NCBI RefSeq assembly: GCF_036788415.1 | Contig: NZ_DAIQNN010000079.1 | Coordinates: 1 to 12,951, forward strand | Source: Rubrimonas sp036788415 | GTDB lineage: Bacteria; Pseudomonadota; Alphaproteobacteria; Rhodobacterales; Rhodobacteraceae | Length of the DNA: 12,951 bases | Direction of reading: 5' to 3' | In this document: one piece after another, positions 1 through 7,585 of the stretch | How positions within the stretch are numbered: position 1 is the stretch's first letter | Layout: each line of letters begins with the position of its first letter | The notes under the pieces: generated by a model | The model's database searches: none | Told to the model about the DNA's origin: nothing | Seen by the model: the letters and a program-made list of their open reading frames with translations, nothing else | Program-made: the position numbers and the translations under genes

Positions 1-188
1 CAGGGGGGCTCTCTCCGAGGGGCCGCTGCGCGATCCTGATTGCGCTCGCGACGCCACCCTCTGGCAGATCAGACTTTAGTAGGAGAGAGTTCCACAAAAA
101 TTAATGCGTAAAATGATTTTCAATTCAAATTTAGAAGATCAAGTTTGCTCTTCCCGATTTCGCGTCTTTTCAAGCAACTTCACGCAGA
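1..188. other. Gene-free left end with AT-rich patch
   Basis: No convincing gene is seen here. The first 60 bases or so are GC-rich like the rest of the window. From about 75 to 180 the composition turns clearly AT-rich (runs such as CAAAAATTAATG and TCAATTCAAATTTAG), which is unusual for this genome. On the minus strand this is the region just downstream of tadD, so it may hold its 3' end, but I see no clean GC hairpin followed by a T-run. A short open frame starting at 104 on the plus strand runs antisense into tadD and looks like a shadow. Whether a gene begins to the left of the window cannot be told. Confidence 0.4.
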
Positions 189-1019
189 TCAATTCTCCAG
201 AGCGGCGAGTTGCTCAACGGCGGCGCGATAGTGTTGCGGATGCGCGGCGATGGCGCGCTCGAGCAGCCGCCGGGCCTCTGCGGCATCGCCCTTGCGCTGC
301 GCGACGAGAGCCATGTTGTGCTGCAGCACCGCGCGCTCGCGGTCGCTTTCGACCCCGTCGGGCAGCGCGTAGTCCCCGCGCATCGCCCGGGCGATGGCGA
401 GGTTGTTCTTCGCGGCGAAGAGCTTGGGATCGGTCGCGAGCGCGCGCTCGAACGTCGCGATGGCCGCCGACGCGTCGCCGCGCGCCAGTCGGCTCACGCC
501 CCAGTTGTTCAGGGCCGCCGCCTTGTTCTCGGCGCCGGCGAGCGCGCGCGCATAGGCGGCGTCCGCAGCGGACCAGTCGCGCGCGCGGTCGGCCACCAGC
601 GCCTCAAGCAGCGCGCGGCGCGCGGTGTCGAGATCGGGCGGCAACGCGGCGGTCATGGCGCCGGCCCGTTCCCAGTCGTCGAGCCTCACGGCGATGAAGC
701 CGCGCTCGACCCGGTCCTGCGGCGTGGCGGCGTCGCTGGCGAGAACGGCGTCCATTGCCCGCTCGGCGGCGCGCAGATCGCCGGCGCGCATGTTCGCGAT
801 GGCGAGACTGCGCTGCATCGCGACGTCGTCCGGGGTCGCGGCGGCGGCGCGCTCGAAATAGCGCACCGCGCCGTTCGGGTCTCCGGAGTTCAGGATCTGC
901 TCGCCGAGACCCGCCTCGCGCACGATGTCCGGGGCGAGCGGATCGGCGAACTGGGACACGCTCTGACAAGCCGACAGGCCGAGAGCGGCGATCAGCAGCG
1001 CGGCTTTGCCCGAGGTCAT
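189..1019 (-). CDS. tadD: TadD-like TPR lipoprotein of the Tad/Flp pilus
   Basis: Predicted 276-aa lipoprotein with tetratricopeptide repeats. Residues 1-18 form a lipoprotein signal ending in the lipobox LSAC, with Cys18 as the lipidated residue. TPR-like helix pairs are seen at about 36-90 (GDPNGAVRYFERA), 160-215 (NNWGVSRLARGDASAAIATFERAL) and 229-272 (HNMALVAQRKGDAAEARRLLERAI). In Tad systems TadD is an outer-membrane lipoprotein thought to act as pilotin or assembly factor for the secretin, which fits the secretin gene two genes upstream. Its ATG overlaps the TGA of the OmpA-family gene (ATGA), and GGGAGG lies 7 bases before the start, so translation is probably coupled. TPR lipoproteins are diverse, and the TadD name rests largely on the neighbours. 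The lipoprotein and TPR calls are much firmer than the TadD name. Confidence 0.8.
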   Translation of the reverse strand: MTSGKAALLIAALGLSACQSVSQFADPLAPDIVREAGLGEQILNSGDPNGAVRYFERAAAATPDDVAMQRSLAIANMRAGDLRAAERAMDAVLASDAATPQDRVERGFIAVRLDDWERAGAMTAALPPDLDTARRALLEALVADRARDWSAADAAYARALAGAENKAAALNNWGVSRLARGDASAAIATFERALATDPKLFAAKNNLAIARAMRGDYALPDGVESDRERAVLQHNMALVAQRKGDAAEARRLLERAIAAHPQHYRAAVEQLAALEN

Positions 1020-1651
1020 TCCGAGGCCTCCCTCGTTGGTCTGACGATGTTCCTCAACGTCTGATAGTTGTTGTAGACCAATTGCGCTCGGGCCCCGTCC
1101 ATCTCGCTCACCGGGCGCGGAGCGACCCCGAGCCAGGCGATCTCGGAGACGACGCGCCGGTTGGCCCGCTCGCGCGCGGGGGTCGGGACGACGGGCTCGG
1201 CCTCGCCCCGCGAGGCGACTGCCGCGATCCGCACGCCGGGCACGCCCTGCGCGATCAGGAAGCGCGCGACCGCCTCGGCCCGCCGCTGACCGAGCGCGAG
1301 ATTGGCGCGCTCGCCGCCCACCGCGTCGGTATGACCGGTCAGCCGGATCGCGCCTTTGGGGTTGTCGAGCAGCCAGGCCGCCTGCTGGGCGAGCGCCGTC
1401 TGGGCCGCCGCGTCGAGCGACGCGTCGGCGAAGGCGAAGGTCACGCCTGTCGGGACGCTCTGCGCGAAGTCGCGCGACAGAGAAGCGAGCAGGGCCGCGT
1501 CCGCGCCGCCAGGGCGCGACTCGCGCATCGCGCGCGCCGACGCCCCGATCTCGAGATTATCCGGGCGGACGCCCATTTCGCGGGCGCAGCCCTGGACGGC
1601 CAGAGCCGCGAGGGCCGCGAGACAGGCGCGCCTAATCGAGAACATAGCCAT
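1016..1651 (-). CDS. OmpA-family peptidoglycan-binding lipoprotein
   Basis: Predicted 211-aa exported protein. The N-terminus is a short basic and hydrophobic signal (IRRACLAALAALAVQGC) with a plausible lipobox at Cys22. Residues about 90-195 form an OmpA C-terminal domain: the GHTDAVGG motif with the diaminopimelate-binding Asp, then GQRRAEAV..L...GV, and the closing RERANRRV with the conserved Arg. Such domains bind peptidoglycan in the periplasm. OmpA-like genes often sit next to the secretin gene in alphaproteobacterial Tad loci, and here the protein probably anchors the secretin or pilus to the wall. The start at 1651 lies inside the last codons of cpaC (20-base overlap). An alternative ATG two codons later (1645) is possible, and the ribosome site is weak for both. 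Its stop overlaps the tadD start. Confidence 0.85.
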   Translation of the reverse strand: MAMFSIRRACLAALAALAVQGCAREMGVRPDNLEIGASARAMRESRPGGADAALLASLSRDFAQSVPTGVTFAFADASLDAAAQTALAQQAAWLLDNPKGAIRLTGHTDAVGGERANLALGQRRAEAVARFLIAQGVPGVRIAAVASRGEAEPVVPTPARERANRRVVSEIAWLGVAPRPVSEMDGARAQLVYNNYQTLRNIVRPTREASE

Positions 1652-2990
1652 AGGGTCCGTCGAACTCGGGCGCGCTGCGTCCGTCGGTGCGCCCGAACAG
1701 GAACAGATCGGCCTCGTTGGGGAGGGAAACGCGCTCGAAGGGCGTGGCGATAGCGTCGGCGGCTTCGACCGGGTTCACCAGACGCGCCGTCACCACGATG
1801 ATCAGCTCGGTCTCCCCGCGCTGGAAATCCGCCGAGCGGAACAACGCGCCGAGCACCGGGATTTCGCCGAGCCATGGCACCTGGCTCACCGTGTCTGCGA
1901 AGTCGTCCTGATAGAGCCCGGCGATGGCGAAGCTCTGGCCGTCGCGCAGCTCGACCTGGGTGGTCGCGCGACGCACGGTGAAGCCGGGGATCGACAAGCC
2001 CGCCGTCTGCGCGCCGAGCGAGGGGTCGATGTCGGCCACTTCGGACGAGACGGCGATGGAGATCGCGTCGTCCTCCAGAACTGTCGGGCGGAAGGCGAGG
2101 CTCACGCCGATGGGGCGGAACTCGACATCGACTTCGCCGTCGTTGTTGATCAACGGAATGGGGACTTCGCCGCCGGCGAGGAACTCCGCCTCGCCGCCCG
2201 AGAGCGCCACGAGGTTCGGCTCGGCGAGCGTGCGCGCGAAGCCCTTGGTCTCGAGCGCGTCGATCTGGAGGCCCAGCAGCAGGCTGTCGCCGATCGAGAA
2301 CAGCGTCCCCAGCGCGCCGAAGCCGGTATAGGCGGGGAGGTCGACGCCGCCGCCGGGCAGGATGTTGGTCCCTCCCGTCGCGACGCCGACGGAAGGGTCG
2401 CCGGTGCGCGAGGCGCCGAGGCTGACGCCGATCTCCTTGGCGGCGGTGCGGTTCATCTCGGCGAGCCGGACGACCAGCGACACCTGCTGCATCGCGCCGA
2501 CGGTCATCAGGTTGGTGACCCTGTCGCCGGCATAGGCGCGCCCGAGCGCCATCGCGCGGTCGATCGCCGCAGCGCCGCCCACCGAACCCGACAGGATCAG
2601 CCCGTCGCCGGCGGCCCTAACCTCGACCCGCTCTCGCGGAAGCAGTTCGCGCAGCCGCTGCTTGAGCTCTGAGAGGTCAGGCTCCACGACCACCCGCAAG
2701 TTCTCGATCACTCGCCCCGACGCGTCCAGCAAGGCCAGAGACGTCCGTCCGATGCTGCGTCCCAGCAGATAGATGGATCGGTCCGACAGGGGCTGCACAT
2801 CGGCGATCCCGGGTTGGGCGATCTGAAGCTCCGAGAAGGACCGGGCGCTTTCGAGGATCACCGCCTGATCGAGCATCACCGCAACGTCGCGCTGCGCGCC
2901 GCGCGTGGCGACGCGCACCCCGTTCTGTTGAGCCGAAGCCCAGCTTGCGGCGCAGAGCGACGCCGCCAAAATGACCGCGAGAAGGCGCAT
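1632..2990 (-). CDS. cpaC: Tad/Flp pilus secretin (CpaC/RcpA)
   Basis: Outer-membrane secretin channel of a type IVc (Tad/Flp) pilus, 452 aa from the start chosen here. Residues 1-20 form a Sec signal peptide (MRLLAVILAASLCAASWASA). About 30-100 is the N-terminal secretin-associated domain of RcpA/CpaC proteins (ARSFSELQIAQPGIADVQPL, then LLGRSIGRTSL). About 100-160 resembles a BON/N1-type segment. The secretin core follows, with the LAEPNLVALSGGEAEFLAGG signature and a closing PWLGEIPVLGALFRS..F..GETELIIVVT. The reading frame stays open upstream to 3236, but that extension has no family character, whereas the ATG at 2990 gives a proper signal peptide and GGAG lies 10 bases before it. First gene of a three-gene overlapping run. 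The usual partner cpaB is absent, as the next upstream gene is divergent. Confidence 0.93.
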   Translation of the reverse strand: MRLLAVILAASLCAASWASAQQNGVRVATRGAQRDVAVMLDQAVILESARSFSELQIAQPGIADVQPLSDRSIYLLGRSIGRTSLALLDASGRVIENLRVVVEPDLSELKQRLRELLPRERVEVRAAGDGLILSGSVGGAAAIDRAMALGRAYAGDRVTNLMTVGAMQQVSLVVRLAEMNRTAAKEIGVSLGASRTGDPSVGVATGGTNILPGGGVDLPAYTGFGALGTLFSIGDSLLLGLQIDALETKGFARTLAEPNLVALSGGEAEFLAGGEVPIPLINNDGEVDVEFRPIGVSLAFRPTVLEDDAISIAVSSEVADIDPSLGAQTAGLSIPGFTVRRATTQVELRDGQSFAIAGLYQDDFADTVSQVPWLGEIPVLGALFRSADFQRGETELIIVVTARLVNPVEAADAIATPFERVSLPNEADLFLFGRTDGRSAPEFDGPYGYVLD

Positions 2991-3096
2991 CGCATCATGT
3001 CTCCGACAACATCTAGTCGCTGCGAGAAGGCGAACCCCTACAGACGGACAATGCCACAAGACTCTGTAGCCCACAACCATTAGTAGATAAAAGAAG

Positions 3097-3113
3097 GTTA
3101 ACGCGCGCTTAAC
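3097..3113. promoter_or_regulatory. CtrA-type binding box
   Basis: The sequence GTTAA-CGCGCGC-TTAAC matches the full CtrA consensus TTAA-N7-TTAAC of alphaproteobacteria and matches it on both strands, since the outer bases are GTTAA and TTAAC. It lies 107 bases upstream of the cpaC ATG, with an AT-rich stretch between. CtrA is the cell-cycle and motility response regulator and is known to control pilus genes in Caulobacter. That it acts here on cpaC is inference. The other candidate target is the divergent DksA-like gene, about 220 bases away. Confidence 0.65.
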
Positions 3114-3267
3114 GCGACAGAGCGCGATTGAGCCGCTCCGACAGGTCGCGCGACGCTCGACGCCCGTCGTCCGGACCAAGGCGAAAACCCCTAGTCGCCT
3201 GCGAGTTCCGGTCGGCTGAGCGTCGGGCCTCGCCAACGTGTCCGGCGCCGCTCGCGAACCGGCCCTC

Positions 3268-3297
3268 TTGTCGCGCCCGCCTCGACCGTTCTAGCCT
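3268..3297 (+). promoter_or_regulatory. Candidate sigma-70-type promoter for the DksA-like gene
   Basis: TTGTCG (3268-3273) and TAGCCT (3292-3297) are separated by 18 bases, placing transcription start near 3304, about 30 bases before the ATG at 3333. The -35 hexamer is good for alphaproteobacteria and the -10 is poor, so this is tentative. Confidence 0.35.
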
Positions 3298-3332
3298 GAC
3301 CGACCGCGCGAGCACAGCGCCGGGAGGAAACG

Positions 3333-3659
3333 ATGAAGACAGCCGCCGTCGATCCGGCGCTCTACGAGCCGCGCCTGCGCGCCCGGCTGGCCGAACTCGA
3401 GCACCGCCTGCACGGGATCGAGCACGCGCTCGAAGCCGAGCCCAACCCAGATTTCTCCGAGCGCGCGACCGAGCGCGAGGGCGACGAAGTGCTCGAAAGC
3501 CTCGGCGCGGCGGGGGTGCAGGAAATCCGGATGATCCGCGCGGCGCTGGAGCGGATCGACGAGGGCGAGTTCGGCTATTGCGTCAACTGCGGGAACCCCA
3601 TCCCGGCGGCGCGGCTGGACATCGTGCCCCACGCGCCGCGCTGCGCGAAATGCGCCTGA
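3333..3659 (+). CDS. TraR/DksA-family C4 zinc-finger protein
   Basis: Predicted 108-aa cytoplasmic regulator of the DksA/TraR family, which act through the RNA polymerase secondary channel, often with ppGpp. Residues 10-35 and 60-76 form the two arms of a coiled coil, and the linking tip carries DFSERATEREGDEV. The C-terminus has a C4 zinc finger: Cys83, Cys86, Cys104 and Cys107 (C-x2-C-x17-C-x2-C), preceded by the typical RIDEGEFGYC. It is shorter than E. coli DksA (151 aa) and close to the short alphaproteobacterial paralogues. At the tip, the acidic residue two before the Ala is Glu43 (E-R-A) instead of Asp, so DksA-like activity is uncertain. A strong ribosome site, GGAGG, ends 5 bases before the ATG. 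It is the only plus-strand gene, divergent from cpaC and convergent with hupC. Targets are unknown. Confidence 0.9.
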   Translation: MKTAAVDPALYEPRLRARLAELEHRLHGIEHALEAEPNPDFSERATEREGDEVLESLGAAGVQEIRMIRAALERIDEGEFGYCVNCGNPIPAARLDIVPHAPRCAKCA

Positions 3660-3679
3660 GCCGTCGCGCGCGGTGAAGT

Positions 3680-3698
3680 GGGCGCGCGGCGCGCGCCC
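3680..3698. terminator. GC hairpin between convergent genes
   Basis: A perfect inverted repeat, GGGCGCGC-GGC-GCGCGCCC, lies in the 49-base gap between the convergent ends of the DksA-like gene and hupC. It could end transcription from both sides. No T-run follows the stem on either strand (the A5 at 3702-3706 puts T's ahead of the stem for hupC transcripts), so it is not a textbook intrinsic terminator. Confidence 0.45.
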
Positions 3699-3708
3699 CC
3701 GAAAAACC

Positions 3709-4464
3709 TCAGTCCGGATCGTCGTCCTTGAAGGTGCGGTGCCCCGAGATCATCGTCGAGACGATGGACTGCCGGGACATGATGTCCTCGCGGATCGCGA
3801 CGTACATGTGGATCATCGTGAAGATGATGATGAGCCACATGCCCAGGCGGTGCCAGTTGTGCACGTCGAGGCTGGAGCCGAAGAGCGGGATCACCCAGCC
3901 GAAGGCGAGATCGGCCCAGCCGCCCTGCTGCTGTCCTTCCGCATAGAGCGCGAAGCCCGTCGCGATCATGAACAGCGAGCCGAGCGTGATGAAAAAGAAC
4001 ATCGCGAGCTGCGCCAGCGGGTTGTGGCCCATATACTTTTTGGGCCGCTTCTCCAGCAGCAGATACCAGCGCAGCTCGAACCACACCTCCCGCCACCACT
4101 CGGCGTTCGCAAGCGGCAGCCAGAAGATCTGCCTCGCATGGTGGTTGCCCACCACCGCCCAGTACATCCGCGCGAAGAACCCGATCGCGAGCACGTAGCC
4201 CGCGATCACGTGGGCGGCGCGGATGTAGCCGAACTGGAAGCTGTCCGACGCCTCTCCCCCCAGCGAGGGGAGCGGCTTGCCGATCAGATAGCCGGTCACG
4301 CAGAGCATTACGATCGACGCGGCGTTGACCCAGTGCCAGATCCGCACCGGCGCCTCGTAGACATAGACCGAGGTCAGCTTGGTCGCGCTGCGCACGGTCG
4401 GGCCGGCGGCGTCGGCCGGCAGCGCCGCCCCCGGTGGGGGGACGATGGACTTTGCGACGGACAT
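3709..4464 (-). CDS. hupC: [NiFe]-hydrogenase b-type cytochrome subunit
   Basis: Membrane cytochrome b (251 aa) that anchors the uptake hydrogenase and passes electrons from HupS to quinone. Four hydrophobic segments are seen at about 43-62, 84-106, 150-173 and 204-224. Histidines placed to ligate the two hemes are His44 (RIWHWVN), His85 (RAAHVIAGY), His205 (HNWHRLGMW; His202 is the alternative) and His219 (MIHMYVA). The pattern matches the HupC/HyaC family closely. The first 30 residues before TSVYVYEAPVRIWHW are low-complexity and poorly conserved, but a GGAGGGGG ribosome site just before the ATG at 4464 supports this start. It follows hupL after 11 bases and is the last gene of the operon. 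The usual next gene, the HupL protease hupD, is not present. Confidence 0.96.
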   Translation of the reverse strand: MSVAKSIVPPPGAALPADAAGPTVRSATKLTSVYVYEAPVRIWHWVNAASIVMLCVTGYLIGKPLPSLGGEASDSFQFGYIRAAHVIAGYVLAIGFFARMYWAVVGNHHARQIFWLPLANAEWWREVWFELRWYLLLEKRPKKYMGHNPLAQLAMFFFITLGSLFMIATGFALYAEGQQQGGWADLAFGWVIPLFGSSLDVHNWHRLGMWLIIIFTMIHMYVAIREDIMSRQSIVSTMISGHRTFKDDDPD

Positions 4465-4475
4465 AGCCCCCTCCC

Positions 4476-6268
<1,793 letters not shown>

Positions 6269-6269
<1 letters not shown>

Positions 6270-7360
6270 CAGTGGTTCTCCCCATGCGAAGCGTCGGTCT
6301 TGCGCTGGGCGCGCTTGAGCGCGGTGATCGCCGCGTGCACGGCGATGGCGCCGCCGACGCCCGCGGCCGCGACCCCGCCGATCCGGTCGGCGTTGGCTTC
6401 GACTCCGAAGGCCTTGATGTCGGTCAGCCTGTCGTAGAACGATCCCTTGTCCCAGAACCCGTCTTCCGAGCAACCGATGCAGCCATGGCCGGACTGGATC
6501 GGGAAGCTCACGCCCTCGTTCCAGCCGATGGTCGAGCAGGCGTTGTAGGTGGTCGGACCCTTGCAGCCGACCTTGTAGAGGCAGAATCCCTTGCGCGCGT
6601 TGTCGTCGTCCCAGCTCTCGACGAACTGGCCGGCGTCGAAATGCGGGCGGCGGTAGCATTTGTCGTGGATGCGCTGGCCGTAGAACATCGCCGGACGGCC
6701 CTGCCGGTCGAGCTCGGGCAGCCGGTCGAAGGTCAGCATGTAGGTGATCACGCCGGTCATCACTTCGGCGATCGGCGGGCAGCCCGGCACCTTGATGATC
6801 GGCTTGTCGGTGATGACCTTGTGCACCGGCACCGCCTGGGTCGGATTGGGCGCGGCGGCCTGCACGCAGCCGAACGAGGCGCAGGCGCCCCAGCTGATGA
6901 TGGCCTTCGCGTCCTTGGCGGCGTGTTTCAGCTGGTCGAGGAACGGCTTGCCGCCGACGATGCAGTACATTCCGTCCTCGTTGAGCGGCGGATTGCCCTC
7001 GACGGCGAGGATGTAGTTGCCCTTGTAGCGGCGGATCGTGTCCTCGAGCGCGGCTTCGGCGGCGTGGCCTGCGGCGGCCATCAGCGTGTCGTCGTAGTCG
7101 AGCGAGATCATCGACAGCACGACGTCCTTCACCAGCGGATGCGCCGAGCGGATGAAGCTTTCGGAGCAGCAGGTGCATTCGAGGCCGTGGACCCAGATGA
7201 CGGGCGTGCGCGGCTTGGTCTCCATGGCGTGCGCGATGCGCGGCGCGTAGGCCGGCCCGAGGCCGAGCGCCGCCGCCGTCAGCGAGCAGTATTTGAGGAA
7301 GCTGCGGCGGGTGATCCCCTGCCGCCGCATCACCTCGTAGAAGGTCTCCATCTGGGCCAT
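6269..7360 (-). CDS. hupS: [NiFe]-hydrogenase small subunit, six-Cys type
   Basis: Electron-transfer subunit (363 aa) with three Fe-S clusters. A Tat signal (R18-R-S-F-L-K) leads to cleavage after AHA45, so the mature protein starts METKPRTPV. The proximal cluster region has Cys62, Cys64, Cys65, Cys160, Cys165 and Cys194, equal to mature positions 17, 19, 20, 115, 120 and 149. Cys19 and Cys120 are the two extra cysteines that mark oxygen-tolerant hydrogenases with a [4Fe-3S] cluster. The distal cluster ligands are His232, Cys235, Cys260 and Cys266, and the medial 3Fe cluster uses Cys275, Cys294 and Cys297. A C-terminal helix (about 328-348) anchors it in the membrane beside HupC. The start at 7360 has a GGGGAGGGG ribosome site. 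A second ATG at 7351 is the alternative and leaves the Tat signal intact. Confidence 0.98.
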
Positions 7361-7420
7361 GCGCCTGCGCCCCTCCCCCTCGCTGCGCCGGTTCGCGGCG
7401 CGTTGCTGCTGGGAGGCTTG

Positions 7421-7438
7421 ATGCATCGGCCATGCCAG
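7421..7438 (-). promoter_or_regulatory. Candidate sigma-54 (-24/-12) promoter of hupSLC
   Basis: Read on the minus strand: CTGGCATGGCCGATGCAT. The invariant GG (7436-7435) and GC (7424-7423) are 10 bases apart as required, and the rest fits YTGGCACG-N4-TTGCW with two mismatches (T for C at the sixth base of TGGCAC, A for the first T of TTGC). Transcription would start near 7411, about 50 bases before hupS. Sigma-54 promoters drive hup operons in Rhizobium leguminosarum and Bradyrhizobium. GG-N10-GC is common by chance in GC-rich DNA, so position and the CTGGCA box carry the weight. Confidence 0.5.
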
Positions 7439-7475
7439 ATGGATTTCTCTCCGATTTCGCAGATGGTTGCCGCAG

Positions 7476-7495
7476 CCTGCGCGCTGGTGCGCAGG
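7476..7495. promoter_or_regulatory. Inverted repeat upstream of the hupS promoter
   Basis: Perfect 7-base arms CCTGCGC / GCGCAGG around a 6-base centre, starting about 38 bases upstream of the -24/-12 element. The position suits an operator or upstream activator site for a hydrogenase regulator. It does not match the NifA site (TGT-N10-ACA) or the HupR site (TTG-N5-CAA). It could also be a hairpin in read-through RNA from uvrC; no T-run follows. Confidence 0.35.
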
Positions 7496-7529
7496 TCGCG
7501 CGCTTTCCGGCCCCTGAAATACCGGAAGT

Positions 7530-7568
7530 CGCCTGACCAGCGCTTTGGTCGGTGGTCGCCGCCTGACC
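7530..7568. repeat. Pair of 9-base direct repeats in the uvrC-hupS gap
   Basis: CGCCTGACC occurs at 7530-7538 and again at 7560-7568, exactly 30 bases apart, about three helical turns. Between them lies a weaker inverted repeat GACCA-N6-TGGTC (7535-7550). With the inverted repeat at 7476 this makes the gap unusually rich in symmetrical elements, as expected of a regulated promoter. A protein partner cannot be named. Confidence 0.35.
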
Positions 7569-7569
7569 G

Positions 7570-7585
7570 GAGCGCGATCGCGCTC
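7570..7585. terminator. 16-base palindrome at the uvrC stop, possible 3' hairpin
   Basis: GAGCGCGATCGCGCTC is a perfect palindrome covering the first two bases of the uvrC stop region. Wider arms GCCTGA (7561-7566) and TCAGGC (7584-7589) also pair. Folded in uvrC mRNA it gives a 6-base GC stem with a GATC loop. There is no T-run after it, so it may be a stabilising 3' hairpin or a factor-dependent end instead of an intrinsic terminator. Confidence 0.4.

Larger units (their letters stand above)
2991..3332. other. Divergent intergenic region between cpaC and the DksA-like gene
   Basis: About 340 bases separating two divergent genes. The cpaC-proximal part (2991-3113) holds the cpaC leader, an AT-richer patch around 3070-3101 and the CtrA-type box. 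The part nearer 3333 is GC-rich and contains a candidate promoter for the plus-strand gene. A 68-codon minus-strand frame (3109-3315) has no recognisable domain or start signal and was left out. No Flp pilin gene (short protein with a hydrophobic helix and an E-Y pair) is seen. Confidence 0.6.

Noticed and set aside
1..60. Insertion-sequence end at the left edge
   Set aside because: GC-rich sequence with no partner inverted repeat, target duplication or transposase in view.
2991..3236. N-terminal extension of the secretin upstream of 2990
   Set aside because: The extension would bury a clear signal peptide inside the protein, and it covers the CtrA box and AT-rich promoter-like DNA.
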